Shown here piece after piece: positions 16,240 through 25,151 of a stretch of DNA of 64,000 nt. Source of the DNA: RGIG3009 sp045648765 (GTDB lineage Bacteria > Bacillota > Clostridia > Oscillospirales > Acutalibacteraceae). A program made the translations under genes and the position numbers. The DNA is taken from NCBI GenBank assembly GCA_045648765.1, contig JAZROQ010000003.1, positions 1 through 64,000 on the forward strand. Reading direction: 5' to 3'. The number at the start of each line of letters is the position of its first letter. Position 1 is the stretch's first letter. Under the pieces are notes generated by a model. That model was given only the letters and a program-made list of their open reading frames with translations, was not told the origin of the DNA and searched no databases.

Positions 16240-16335
16240 GACTTTGTCCTTTTGCCTGAGAGATTCGGCGTTAAAAAAAACACCTTGCACCTTCGGCACT
16301 CATTTAAGAGATTCTCCAGAGTCCCCTCCGCCTTC
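16240..16335 (-). promoter_or_regulatory. Glycine riboswitch (single aptamer)
   Basis: Reading minus, the conserved glycine-aptamer blocks are all present in order: GGACTCTGGAGA, GTGCCGAAGGTGCAAG, then TCTCAGGCAAAAGGAC. Only one full aptamer is visible; a second copy is not apparent. It precedes a terminator hairpin and an AGCS transporter, a known riboswitch target. Whether glycine turns expression on or off cannot be decided by eye. Confidence 0.9.
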
Positions 16336-16384
16336 AGTCAAAAAACTTCCTAAAGGTTTCAACGGGCTATATTAAGTTGTTGAC

Positions 16385-16413
16385 AGTATATCATAAACCA
16401 AACCGAAAAGCAA
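16385..16413 (-). promoter_or_regulatory. Promoter of the AGCS symporter gene
   Basis: Reading minus, TTGCTT (16413-16408), 17 bp, TATACT (16390-16385), directly upstream of the glycine riboswitch. Confidence 0.75.
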
Positions 16414-16580
16414 TAGGGTATTTCGAAAAAATTCGACGATATTTCACACAATGTGGTTTGGCTTTTTTGGCAAACCGCCCAAAAAGATGGTCAGCAATCT
16501 TTTTTTGGTTTTAGGGAAAACCACCAGCAGTGCTGGTGGTACAATCAAGCTTTAGCTATGGGGAATCCCGCCGCAGCGGA

Positions 16581-16738
16581 GGCCCCCTTGTGTAAAGGGG
16601 GGTGTCAAAAACCTCCGATTTTTGACTGGGGGATTGCTTGGTAAAAGAAATTATTTGGAGCAGAATGTTGGTTTTGCGCAGACAATCCCTCCGTCTTTTT
16701 GCTGCGCAAAAATCCACCTCCCTTTACACAAGGGAGGC
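16581..16738. repeat. Repeat composite C: two inverted arms, no cargo gene
   Basis: The left arm (16581-16637) has GGCCCCCTTGTGTAAAGGGGG, then a hairpin TCAAAAA/TTTTTGA, then GGGGGATTG. The spacer is about 45 bp. The inverted right arm (16682-16738) has ACAATCCCTCC, a hairpin TTTTTGC/GCAAAAA and CCTCCCTTTACACAAGGGAGGC. It is the same architecture as composites A and B, with different internal hairpins. The rest of 16440-16855 shows no gene; a CACCGG/CCGGTG hairpin with GTTTTTGG lies near 16829-16853. Confidence 0.75.
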
Positions 16739-16855
16739 GATTTTAACCACATTTGTGGTGGAGCAACACATGCAAAAGAAATACGTTCGATGAGCCTATA
16801 GGCTCGGCTGGTAATATGCCCTAAGGGGGCACCGGCACGACCGGTGGTTTTTGGT

Positions 16856-18496
16856 TTATTGAGCAAACCGAATGGTATCAATCGCTTTTCCGTTTAGCGT
16901 AAACGTTACGGTGTCGCCCGATTTGGCAAAGGGAAGCAAATCGGATTTGGTAACAAGCACGGTGTATACGTTCGTGTCGTTTTCCAATTTCAGATAATAC
17001 ACGGTGTTTCCTTCCACCACCGCCGAAGTAATGTTGGCGATTACTCCGGTTACTTCCGGTTTTTCTTCTTCGGGCGTTGTGGGAAGATTTTCGGTTTTGA
17101 GTTTCGAAATATAATCTGCTCGCGCACTTTCCACCGAATTGCCGGTACCCACGATCTGATACTGATTCACGTCTACAAAGGCATACATTTTAACAAGCCC
17201 CGCACCGTCTTTCAGCGACATAAAATACGTGGGTCTGTCCGAAACGTTCAACAAAAGCGGGAACGTTGCGGAATAAGAAAGGTGTTGCACTTGTCCTTCG
17301 GCAGAACTCATGGCGGAATATTCCTCGGCACCGGGAATGGTATAAAACTTCGTTTCTTTGGTGCGCAAATTCACCAACACAAAACCCACGTTGGATTCGT
17401 CGCTGGTAACCGAGGTCATACCGGTGTACAAATATACGTCGTCGTCCAACGCCAAATAATTGTAACCGTCGGTGGGTTGCAGCACCCCGCGTTGACCGAA
17501 AATCGAGTTAAGGAACCCCGAACGGTATTTGCCGTTATAAATCAGTTGTTGTTCCACCATATACGAATCGAACACTTGGTCGATCCAGGTAGGCACCTCG
17601 TCAAGCGCATAATAATTGCTTTCGCCGGTTTGCGCATTCATAAGAATCACACCGTCAATATCGCTGCCGCTCCAAAAACCGATTTTAAAATCAATCACCG
17701 ACGCCACCCAAAACGGTGTGCCGTTGTCGTCGATTTCAAACGAAATGTTATCAAAAATCTTGGTGGGATATTTAAACCGAAGCGCACGGTTAAGGTCGCG
17801 CATAAAATATTCGCTGTCGGCATATTTAATGCCGTTTTCAAGCCGTACCAGTTCGGTTTCTTGCGTGGTCATATCCACAGTGATATAGGCGGGAATACCT
17901 TCTTGGCGGTTGTTAAACCATTTGATAATATCGCCGTACATCAAAGGTGTCACCCGCACGGGTTTTCCTTTGTAGTTAATTTGTGTGTAAATCTCTTCAA
18001 TTTCAAACTGCGAAACCAAATCCGCCATTTCGCCCAGCTTGCGTTGTCCCAAGCGGGAAGCGGTGTCGCGGTCAACCACGGGTATTTGGTCTTGACTGAT
18101 TTCGGCAACGTCTTCAATAAAATCGCCGTCTTGAAGGGTGATCAGTTGGTTATATGCTTTGGCGTTAAAAATCTCGGCGCCCACAATCGAAGCTCCCACG
18201 CTTAAAACCGCAATCACCAACACCAAAAGCAACGCCGCTTTGATCGGTTTGCCAAATGCTTTCAGTGTCAAACGCGGCACACCCGCCACTTTGTCCGGGT
18301 TTTTATTGTCGCGCAAAAAAGCCACCACTTGCGAAAAAGCATTGATTACCACGGCAATAATAATCGAAAAGGTAACAAAGCTCCAAAACTCTTTACTTTG
18401 CAAGTGAATGGGCGGCAACACAAAATAGTAATACCCGCCGATAACCAGCAACGTTATCAGCCATTTTAAAAGAGCAAACGGTACGCTTTTTTTCAT
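16856..18496 (-). CDS. Conserved membrane protein with large extracytoplasmic domain, unknown function
   Basis: This 546-residue protein was not assigned to a named family. It has three hydrophobic helices (about 10-28, 39-60, 88-110), then about 430 residues of soluble domain predicted outside the membrane, rich in beta-strand-like segments and aromatic residues, without cysteine pairs. A proline/glutamate linker (LPTTPEEEKPEVTG, near 470) precedes a C-terminal beta domain of about 75 residues resembling an OB-like or cell-surface module. It is the third gene of a minus-strand NUDIX-MATE-this gene operon with short gaps. No catalytic motif is visible, so no function is proposed. Confidence 0.75.
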   Translation of the reverse strand: MKKSVPFALLKWLITLLVIGGYYYFVLPPIHLQSKEFWSFVTFSIIIAVVINAFSQVVAFLRDNKNPDKVAGVPRLTLKAFGKPIKAALLLVLVIAVLSVGASIVGAEIFNAKAYNQLITLQDGDFIEDVAEISQDQIPVVDRDTASRLGQRKLGEMADLVSQFEIEEIYTQINYKGKPVRVTPLMYGDIIKWFNNRQEGIPAYITVDMTTQETELVRLENGIKYADSEYFMRDLNRALRFKYPTKIFDNISFEIDDNGTPFWVASVIDFKIGFWSGSDIDGVILMNAQTGESNYYALDEVPTWIDQVFDSYMVEQQLIYNGKYRSGFLNSIFGQRGVLQPTDGYNYLALDDDVYLYTGMTSVTSDESNVGFVLVNLRTKETKFYTIPGAEEYSAMSSAEGQVQHLSYSATFPLLLNVSDRPTYFMSLKDGAGLVKMYAFVDVNQYQIVGTGNSVESARADYISKLKTENLPTTPEEEKPEVTGVIANITSAVVEGNTVYYLKLENDTNVYTVLVTKSDLLPFAKSGDTVTFTLNGKAIDTIRFAQ

Positions 18497-18520
18497 AATA
18501 AAACCTCCAAAAAAATTTTT

Positions 18521-19861
18521 TTAATGGTATTCCGGCAATGTTTTTTTCCAATTGCCGCTTACATACAAAATAACGTTAAGTGTCGCTTCCAACCCCCACG
18601 AAATCACCCACGCCAAATAAATGCCGTTCATACCGTAAAGCGGGGCAAGCCATACGGTAAGCAAAATACGTGTAACTGCGCCAAAAGAGGTGGCAATATA
18701 CAGCAGTTTCATGGCGCCGATACCGCGGCAAAACGCGTGGAATAAGCTGTTAAGCGAGTTTACCATGGCAAACGGCAAAAAGATTCGCGCAAAATCCACG
18801 GCATACCCCAGCGCCACATTGTCGGGTACCGTGCCGAAAAACAACCGACAAATCGGTTCGGCAAACACTGCGCTCACCACAACAAACGGTGCCGAAAGCA
18901 AAAATCCTTGCAAAAATCCCACGCGAACACTGCGGCGAAGATTGTGATATTGCCGCGCACCCACGCTTTGCGCCACGTAGTTGGTAAGTGTTTTGGAAGA
19001 GTTTTGGTAAACGCCGGTGTTAATTTCGAAAAACCGCATCACTACCGAAAAACCGGCGGTGGCACTGCTGCCCAGCACGTTAACAAACGGCGAAATTAAA
19101 AACGAGGCAAAATACATGGTCATCTGTTGAGCAATGGTCGGCAGTGAAAACCGCAACGCCGCGCGGGTGTCGGCAAACCCCCACACCACTTTTTCGTTTT
19201 GAACATTCAATGTTACAAAATAGCGGCGCAGTTGCCACCACAGTAACGCACAAGAAATAACGCCCGTCACGGCAGGAACCGCCGCCAACCCGACAATGCC
19301 CATGCCCCATGTTCCCACGGCAAGCAAGTTGCCGAAAACGTGTAAAACCCCTGTCAACAACGACACAATCAGCGGAAAGGCGCTGACCCCCAATGCGTGT
19401 AGCACACACGTAAAAGCAAACGTTATCAACGACAGCGGCAGCCCGCCAATGTAAATGGCAAAATAGGTGGCGGCATCGTCCAACACTTTTTCGTCGGTGT
19501 TGAGCATCCGCAAAATCGGATAGCGAAAGGCAATGGACACGGCCGATAACACCAAAAGCAACACCGCCGAAAACACCAAAAAGTTGTATGCGGCGGTTTT
19601 AAAACGCTTTACATCGCTCGAGCCGAACAACTGCGCCAAATAAATGCACACACCGTTAGTATACCCCCACGATGCCGAAGAAATCAGCGTGATAAACCCG
19701 CTGCCGGCACCCACAGCCGCCAAACCGTCACTGCCCAAAAAGCGTCCTGCGATCATGGTGTTTATCAGCTGCGAACTTTGTGTCAGCAAACCCGAAAGCA
19801 CAATCGGTATGGCAAACAAAATAAAGGTTTTATAAATATTCCCCTCGATTAACCGCCGCAT
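18521..19861 (-). CDS. MATE-family efflux transporter
   Basis: This 446-residue integral membrane protein with 12 predicted helices belongs to the multi-antimicrobial extrusion family. Recognisable features are the N-terminal IVLSGLLTQSSQLINTMIAGRFLG stretch and the repeated half beginning near FSLPTIAQQMTMYF. It exports cationic drugs or metabolites using a Na+ or H+ gradient; the substrate is unknown. It lies 36 bp after the NUDIX gene and 24 bp before the membrane protein gene, in one operon. Confidence 0.92.
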   Translation of the reverse strand: MRRLIEGNIYKTFILFAIPIVLSGLLTQSSQLINTMIAGRFLGSDGLAAVGAGSGFITLISSASWGYTNGVCIYLAQLFGSSDVKRFKTAAYNFLVFSAVLLLVLSAVSIAFRYPILRMLNTDEKVLDDAATYFAIYIGGLPLSLITFAFTCVLHALGVSAFPLIVSLLTGVLHVFGNLLAVGTWGMGIVGLAAVPAVTGVISCALLWWQLRRYFVTLNVQNEKVVWGFADTRAALRFSLPTIAQQMTMYFASFLISPFVNVLGSSATAGFSVVMRFFEINTGVYQNSSKTLTNYVAQSVGARQYHNLRRSVRVGFLQGFLLSAPFVVVSAVFAEPICRLFFGTVPDNVALGYAVDFARIFLPFAMVNSLNSLFHAFCRGIGAMKLLYIATSFGAVTRILLTVWLAPLYGMNGIYLAWVISWGLEATLNVILYVSGNWKKTLPEYH

Positions 19862-19897
19862 GGTTTTCTCCTTTCACAAAACGTGGAATCCCTTTGC

Positions 19898-20437
19898 TTA
19901 TTTTTGCAAAAGCGCTGCTACTTTCAACACCAATGCTTGGGTTTTCCCATCGGGGATTTCCCCGTCAAGCACCATGCGTACCGCTTTGTCAAGCTCGATA
20001 CGCTCAATTTGCAAAAATTCGTCTTCGTCGGGGTCGGTGTCACCAAACGATAACCCTGTCGCAAGGTACAACGTCAAAATTTCGTCGCAATACCCCGGTG
20101 CGGGATACAATTCTCCCAAAAACTGCACGTCTTGGGCAACTGCACCGGTTTCTTCGCGCAGTTCGCGAATGGCGGCAGAAAGTCGGTCTTCTTCTTTGCT
20201 GTCAAGCTTGCCTGCCGGCAACTCCAACAACACCTTGCCGTAGGGATGGCGGTATTGCCGCACAAACAACAACTCACGTTTGTCGGTCAGCGCCGCAATA
20301 CAGACCCCGCCGTTGTGCTCAATCACTTCTCGTGTGGCGGTGTTTTCGTTGGGTAACCGCACCGTATCCACGCGCAAGTTCAAAATACGCCCCTCAAAAT
20401 GCCGAACGGTAGAAAGGGTAGTTTCGTTTAAATTCAT
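19898..20437 (-). CDS. NUDIX hydrolase, ADP-ribose pyrophosphatase type
   Basis: This 179-residue NUDIX protein starts at MNLNETTLSTV after AAGGAG; the frame continues upstream but overlaps the M14 gene start. The Nudix box spans about 96-118 (AGKLDSKEEDRLSAA, IRELREETG). It matches the ADP-ribose pyrophosphatase form, though the Gly-to-Glu spacing is one residue longer than the standard pattern. The LYPAPGYCDE segment about 20 residues after the box is typical of ADP-ribose hydrolases. It is the first gene of the operon with MATE. Confidence 0.9.
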   Translation of the reverse strand: MNLNETTLSTVRHFEGRILNLRVDTVRLPNENTATREVIEHNGGVCIAALTDKRELLFVRQYRHPYGKVLLELPAGKLDSKEEDRLSAAIRELREETGAVAQDVQFLGELYPAPGYCDEILTLYLATGLSFGDTDPDEDEFLQIERIELDKAVRMVLDGEIPDGKTQALVLKVAALLQK

Positions 20438-20484
20438 AACACAGACTCCTTGCGAATAAGATAAGAAAAGATAGGGGGGATAAC

Positions 20485-21387
20485 ATGCCACGACTGATTA
20501 AACCGCAACCCATGGATTACGGTGCGGTGCGTGGCCTTTGCACCGCGCTTGGCAGTCGCTACCGTTTTTTACAAACTGTGCCGCTTGGGCAAAGTGTGTT
20601 GCACCGCACCATTGGTGCTCTTTCGCTCGGTGCGGGTGACGAAACAGTGTTGATAGCGGCGGCGTTTCACGCCCAAGAATGGATGACCGCGTTTGTGTGT
20701 TTGCGGCTATGCGAAGATTTGTGCGATGCCATTGCCCACCACCGCCCCTTGGCAGGGTGGAACGTGCGCCGCGCCTTGCGTGACCGCCGTGTTTTGTTTG
20801 TCCCTTTGGTAAACCCCGATGGGGTGGAAATTGCCTTGCACGGTTGTGACAGTGCAGGCAAGTTTTGCCAAGCGGTAAAAAGCTTGGGCGGCAACATTCC
20901 CCGCCGTTGGCAAGCCAACGTACGAGGTGTCGATCTTAATCATAATTTTAATGCAGGTTTCGGAAAATTGCAAGTCGAAGAACGAAAAAAAGGCATCAAC
21001 GGTCCCTCTGCACGGCAGTGGGGCGGTCCATTTGCCGAAAGTGAGCCCGAAACAGGGGTGCTCACTTCACTTTGTCGGCGCATACCGTTTCGACACGTGG
21101 TGGCATTGCATAGTCAAGGCGAGGAGATTTATTGGCAATACGGCGACAAAACACCACCCCATTCCTTGCTGATAGCACAGACGATGGCATCGGTTTCGGG
21201 GTATCGTGTGGCACACCCGACAGGGCTTGCTTCGCACGGCGGATTCAAAGATTGGTTCATAGAAACGTTTGCGCGACCGGGGTTTACCATCGAACTGGGT
21301 TGCGGCGAAAACCCGTTACCGTTGTCGGAGTTTGAAAGTGTCTACCAAAAAGCACAAGAAATGTTGTTAATTTCGGCGTTTATATAA
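20485..21387 (+). CDS. M14-family zinc carboxypeptidase-like peptidase
   Basis: This 300-residue peptidase has zinc ligands H62 and E65 (FHAQEW) and H209 (VALHSQGE), with catalytic E270 (FTIELGCGE). There is no signal peptide, so it appears cytoplasmic. The substrate-binding DLNRNF motif of most carboxypeptidases is DLNHNF here (residues 150-155), a change that also occurs in the gamma-D-glutamyl-(L)-meso-diaminopimelate peptidase group. This supports a role in peptidoglycan-peptide recycling. It follows AGGGGGGA and is divergent from the NUDIX operon. The Rnf operon downstream has its own promoter. Confidence 0.88.
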   Translation: MPRLIKPQPMDYGAVRGLCTALGSRYRFLQTVPLGQSVLHRTIGALSLGAGDETVLIAAAFHAQEWMTAFVCLRLCEDLCDAIAHHRPLAGWNVRRALRDRRVLFVPLVNPDGVEIALHGCDSAGKFCQAVKSLGGNIPRRWQANVRGVDLNHNFNAGFGKLQVEERKKGINGPSARQWGGPFAESEPETGVLTSLCRRIPFRHVVALHSQGEEIYWQYGDKTPPHSLLIAQTMASVSGYRVAHPTGLASHGGFKDWFIETFARPGFTIELGCGENPLPLSEFESVYQKAQEMLLISAFI

Positions 21388-21395
21388 CATAATTC

Positions 21396-21424
21396 TTGAA
21401 TTTTTCGAAGAAATATTGTATACT
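21396..21424 (+). promoter_or_regulatory. Promoter of the rnf operon
   Basis: TTGAAT (21396-21401) and TATACT (21419-21424), spacer 17 bp, followed by GGGGAGGGA before the GTG start of the first gene. Confidence 0.8.
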
Positions 21425-21458
21425 GTACCTTGGTTAGGCACAAAGGGGAGGGATTGGC

Positions 21459-21830
21459 GTGAAACGGAGATTTCACCGCGCCGATGCGGTTGTGTTGGCG
21501 TTCACGGCAATCGCTGCCGTGTTGTGTTTGGTTTGGCTTATTTCTCCGCGTTCTTCCGGCACGCAGGTGGCGGTTGCCTCACCCGCAGGCGAGGCGCGAT
21601 ATTCGCTGTCTATCCCCGCACAATTTGTGGTGGCGGGTGCCGATGGACATACTGTCACTGTCAAAATCGAAAGAGGCCGCGTGCGCGTTGCGCAAAGCGA
21701 TTGTCCTGACAAAGTGTGTGTCAACAGCGGTTGGCTTTCGCAATCCGGACAAGCTGCGGTGTGTGTTCCCGCTGCGGTAACGGTGCGGGTTGTGGGCGGC
21801 ACTGCCGACATCGACGGGGTGACAGCATGA
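21459..21830 (+). CDS. NusG domain II-containing membrane-anchored protein
   Basis: This 123-residue protein starts at GTG (21459) with GGGGAGGGA upstream. It has one N-terminal helix (about 9-28) followed by an extracytoplasmic NusG-II domain, with VKIERGRVRVAQSDCPDKVCVNSGWLS as the diagnostic stretch including the CPDKVC pair. This small protein is commonly encoded beside Rnf or Gx-transporter genes in Clostridia; its job is unknown, possibly in flavin or redox maturation of the complex. Its stop overlaps the start of the next gene (ATGA). Confidence 0.9.
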   Translation: MKRRFHRADAVVLAFTAIAAVLCLVWLISPRSSGTQVAVASPAGEARYSLSIPAQFVVAGADGHTVTVKIERGRVRVAQSDCPDKVCVNSGWLSQSGQAAVCVPAAVTVRVVGGTADIDGVTA

Positions 21831-22324
21831 AAACAGCGGTCAAACAATGGACATTGGCAGGTGTTTTTTCTGCGTTGGCGGTGGCTTTGTCGGCGCTCGA
21901 AAGTATGTTGCCGCCTTTGCCAGTGGCGGGTGCCAAATTGGGCCTTGCCAATTTGGCGGTTATGGCGGCACTGCTTGCGGTTTCGTTGCCGTGTGCGGCG
22001 GGGGTTACCGCTGTCAAAATTGGTTTTGCGTTGTTTCGCGGTCCGCTTGCTTTTGCCATGAGCGCCGCAGGCAGTGTGCTTTCGTTGGTGGCCATGGCGG
22101 TTGTTTACCGCCTGTGTCGGGACAAGCTTTCGTGTTTAAGCTTGGGTCTTGTCGGCGCCGTGATGCACAATGCAGGGCAATGGATCATGGCATACGTACT
22201 GCTTGGCAAAGCCATGGTGTACTATGCACCGCTTCTGTTTTTAATGTCGATACCGGCAGGCTTGTTAACCGGTCTTACCGTATCGCTTCTCAAACCATAT
22301 CTGGAAAACATAACGAAAGGATGA
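21827..22324 (+). CDS. Gx transporter family protein (HepS-like membrane component)
   Basis: This 165-residue integral membrane protein, annotated in homologs as Gx transporter or heptaprenyl diphosphate synthase component I, has about five helices. The AKLGLANLAVMAALL and AGSVLSLVAMAVVY segments resemble S-components of ECF-type transporters. In Clostridia it frequently sits between the NusG-II protein and rnfC. Its substrate is unknown; a flavin or isoprenoid link would fit the Rnf context. It overlaps its neighbours by 4 bp on both sides. Confidence 0.85.
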   Translation: MKTAVKQWTLAGVFSALAVALSALESMLPPLPVAGAKLGLANLAVMAALLAVSLPCAAGVTAVKIGFALFRGPLAFAMSAAGSVLSLVAMAVVYRLCRDKLSCLSLGLVGAVMHNAGQWIMAYVLLGKAMVYYAPLLFLMSIPAGLLTGLTVSLLKPYLENITKG

Positions 22325-23649
22325 GTATGTTGTTTTCTGCGTTGATTCACAAACCGCGCGGCGGTGTTCATCCGCCGCACCGCAAACATACTGCCGAATG
22401 TGAAACCGTGGTAATGCCCACCCCCGAAAAGGTGCTCATTGCCATGTCACAGCATTTGGGCGCGCCGTGTATTCCCACCGTTAAGGTAGGGGACACGGTC
22501 GAAGTCGGTCAAATTGTCGGCGATAGCGAAGCACCGCTTTCCGCACCGATTCACAGCAGTGTTTCGGGCACGGTAACGGGGCTTAAAGAATTGTTGTTAC
22601 CTGCCGGTCGCACCACCATGGCATTGGAAATTACGTCGGACGGTGAAAACCGTGTGCACAGCAGTGTGGTACCGCCGCAAGTCAACACGTACGAAGAATT
22701 TATCGCCGCGGTGCGCGCTTCGGGCTTGGTTGGTCTTGGCGGTGCGGGTTTCCCCACACACATCAAACTCAACCCCAAAAACCGCGATGCCATCGACACC
22801 GTCATTATCAACGCGGCAGAATGCGAACCGTATATCACCACCGACTACCGCGAATGTATGGAAAATTCGTGGGATATCGTGTCGGGTGTGCATACGGTTA
22901 TGGAATTTTTGGGCGCTGCGCGGGTGCTCATTGCGGTCGAACGCAACAAACCCGCCGCCATTGCCGAACTTTCGCGCATTGCGGCTTCGGTCAGCACGCC
23001 CACCCGCAAAGTAACGGTCAAACCGCTTCCCACACGGTATCCGCAAGGCGCCGAAAAGGTGCTGATTGCGGCGTGTACCGGTCGTCGCGTGCCGGAGGGC
23101 GGGCTTCCTTCCGATGTAGGTTGCGTGGTAATGAACGTCACGTCGGTTTCGGTGCTTTCCCGCTATTTAAAAACCGGTATGCCGCTGGTTACCAAACGCA
23201 TTACGGTGGACGGTTCGGCGGTGGAAAAACCGCAAAACCTGCAAGTGGTGTTGGGAACACCCATCCGCGATATTTTGGAATTTGTCGGGCTTAAAAAACC
23301 GGTCCGCAAACTCTTGTTTGGCGGTCCCATGATGGGCCTTGCCCTGATGAACGATGAACTGCCTTTGCTCAAACAAAACAACGCCATTTTGGCATTGGCA
23401 GAAGAAGACGTGGTCGAAATCCCCGCTTCGACGTGCATTCGTTGCGGTCGGTGCGTAGACGTGTGTCCCATGCAACTGCTTCCCACGTCGATTACCAAAG
23501 CATACTACGCCGGCAATCTGGAAGAACTCAAACGTCTGTCCACCATGACGTGCATGGAATGTGGCAGTTGCTCGTTCTCGTGTCCCGCGCATCGTCCGAT
23601 CTTGCAAACCATTCGCATGGCAAAAGATATTTTGCGGGCGGCGAAATAG
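22321..23649 (+). CDS. rnfC: Electron transport complex subunit RnfC
   Basis: This 442-residue peripheral subunit is thought to oxidise or reduce NAD(H) on the cytoplasmic face. Two 4Fe-4S motifs lie at C372-C375-C378-C382 (CIRCGRCVDVCP) and C411-C414-C417-C421 (CMECGSCSFSCP). The central NADH/FMN-binding fold includes GLGGAGFPTHIKL. The N-terminal HKPRGGVHPPHRK is the typical RnfC barrel-like start. The start at 22321 overlaps the previous stop (ATGA); a second ATG two codons later is possible. Order C-D-G-E-A-B is the usual clostridial one. Confidence 0.97.
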   Translation: MSMLFSALIHKPRGGVHPPHRKHTAECETVVMPTPEKVLIAMSQHLGAPCIPTVKVGDTVEVGQIVGDSEAPLSAPIHSSVSGTVTGLKELLLPAGRTTMALEITSDGENRVHSSVVPPQVNTYEEFIAAVRASGLVGLGGAGFPTHIKLNPKNRDAIDTVIINAAECEPYITTDYRECMENSWDIVSGVHTVMEFLGAARVLIAVERNKPAAIAELSRIAASVSTPTRKVTVKPLPTRYPQGAEKVLIAACTGRRVPEGGLPSDVGCVVMNVTSVSVLSRYLKTGMPLVTKRITVDGSAVEKPQNLQVVLGTPIRDILEFVGLKKPVRKLLFGGPMMGLALMNDELPLLKQNNAILALAEEDVVEIPASTCIRCGRCVDVCPMQLLPTSITKAYYAGNLEELKRLSTMTCMECGSCSFSCPAHRPILQTIRMAKDILRAAK

Positions 23650-23660
23650 GAGGGTTAACA

Positions 23661-24611
23661 ATGGAAAAACAACCGTTATTGGTTTCCTCATCTCCGCACC
23701 TGCACTGCGGTATGAACACGCGCGATATCATGCGCGACGTTGTCATTGCACTGATTCCCGCTTTGGTGGCTTCGGTGTGGTTGTTCGGTTTTCGTGCACT
23801 TGCGGTGCAAATCGTTTGTGTCGGCGCCGCTATGGCGTCGGAATATGTCAGCCGCCTTGTCATGAAACGTCCCCAAACAGTGGGCGACCTTTCGTGTGTC
23901 GTGACAGGTCTGTTGCTCAGCTTTAACCTGCCTGTCACCATTCCGCTGTGGCAAGCCGCCCTTGGCAGCATTGCCGCTATTGTGGTTGCCAAGCAAATGT
24001 TTGGCGGCTTGGGTCAAAACTTTGTCAATCCCGCGCTTGTTGGACGTATCGTGCTGATGGGCAGCTTCCCTGCCGAAATGAACGACTGGGTAGTTCCGCT
24101 TTCGTGGCTTGGCAAAACCGATGCTGTTACCGGTGCCACACCGCTTGCCTTGTTGGCAGATGGTGCCGCCACCGATATCGACCCGTTACAACTGTTGTTT
24201 GGGTTGCGCGGCGGTTGCTTGGGCGAAACGTGCGTTGCCGCGTTGTTGCTTGGCGGCATTTACTTAATCGCGCGCCACATTATCAGCCCTCTCATTCCCG
24301 TAACGTATCTTGCAACGGTGTTTGTGCTCACGTGGTTGCTTGGTTCCAATCCGGTCGTTCACGTGCTTTCGGGCGGTTTGGTAATTGGTGCGGTGTTCAT
24401 GGCAACCGACTATGCCACGTGCCCCATCAACAAACTAGGCAAATTTGTTTATGCCATCGGTTGCGGTCTTATCACCGTGCTGATTCGGTTGTACGGCTCG
24501 TTGCCCGAAGGGGTATCGTTTGCCATTGTCATTATGAACATCTTAACGCCTCTGATTGAAAAAGTGACGCATCCGCGTCCGTTTGGCAGCAAAAAGGCGG
24601 TGCGCTCATGA
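23661..24611 (+). CDS. rnfD: Electron transport complex subunit RnfD
   Basis: This 316-residue membrane subunit starts at MEKQPLLVSSSPHLH, with AGGAGG upstream. It has about nine helices. The covalent FMN attachment threonine lies in TDAVTGATPLALL (D-x-x-TGAT). The GQNFVNPALVGR and GAVFMATDYATCP segments are diagnostic of NqrB/RnfD. It carries electrons through the membrane and probably helps couple transfer to Na+ or H+ export. It is translationally coupled to rnfG. Confidence 0.97.
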   Translation: MEKQPLLVSSSPHLHCGMNTRDIMRDVVIALIPALVASVWLFGFRALAVQIVCVGAAMASEYVSRLVMKRPQTVGDLSCVVTGLLLSFNLPVTIPLWQAALGSIAAIVVAKQMFGGLGQNFVNPALVGRIVLMGSFPAEMNDWVVPLSWLGKTDAVTGATPLALLADGAATDIDPLQLLFGLRGGCLGETCVAALLLGGIYLIARHIISPLIPVTYLATVFVLTWLLGSNPVVHVLSGGLVIGAVFMATDYATCPINKLGKFVYAIGCGLITVLIRLYGSLPEGVSFAIVIMNILTPLIEKVTHPRPFGSKKAVRS

Positions 24612-25150
24612 AACGGTTAAAAGAAATTTTGGTTTGCGCTTTGGCGCTTATGCTTATCAGCGGGGTTGTCACCGCCGCCTTGGCGGGCACCAATGCCCTG
24701 ACCAAAGGTGAAATCCAACGCCAAAACGACGAAATTGCCACTGCGGCACGGCTGGAAGTAATGAAAGCCGACTCGTTTGAAAAAGCCACCGTAACGGTAA
24801 GCGGCGAAAAAACGGAATATTACAAAGCCGTTTCCAACGGAGCGGTCACAGGCTACGTTTTCACCGCACAATCGGCGGGAAAAAGCGCAGGACTTACCGT
24901 AATGACCGGCATTTCCAAAGACGGCAAAATCACCGGTGTCAAGGTGACAGAGCAAAACGAAACCGCCGGTTATGTCGACAAAGTTATCAAAGCGGGTTTT
25001 CTCCAATCGTTTGAGGGTCAACCCGCAGTCGAACTCAAACTCGGCAGTCAAGTCGATGCGGTTTCCCAAGCCACTAAAACCTCGTCGGGTATTTGCAAAG
25101 CCGTCAACAAAGCCATTGCGGCTTACCAAGCAGTAAAGGAGGGTGCCTGA
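24608..25150 (+). CDS. rnfG: Electron transport complex subunit RnfG
   Basis: This 180-residue single-helix protein (about 5-26) has an extracytoplasmic FMN-binding domain. The attachment motif reads SQAT (DAVSQATKTSSG near 152-163) instead of the usual SGAT; the flavinylated threonine is kept. TAGYVDKV and the GITGVKV-like segment are typical of the family. A separate flavin transferase (ApbE) would be needed for covalent attachment and is not in this window. ATGA overlap with rnfD indicates coupled translation. Confidence 0.95.
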   Translation: MKRLKEILVCALALMLISGVVTAALAGTNALTKGEIQRQNDEIATAARLEVMKADSFEKATVTVSGEKTEYYKAVSNGAVTGYVFTAQSAGKSAGLTVMTGISKDGKITGVKVTEQNETAGYVDKVIKAGFLQSFEGQPAVELKLGSQVDAVSQATKTSSGICKAVNKAIAAYQAVKEGA

Positions 25151-25151
25151 A

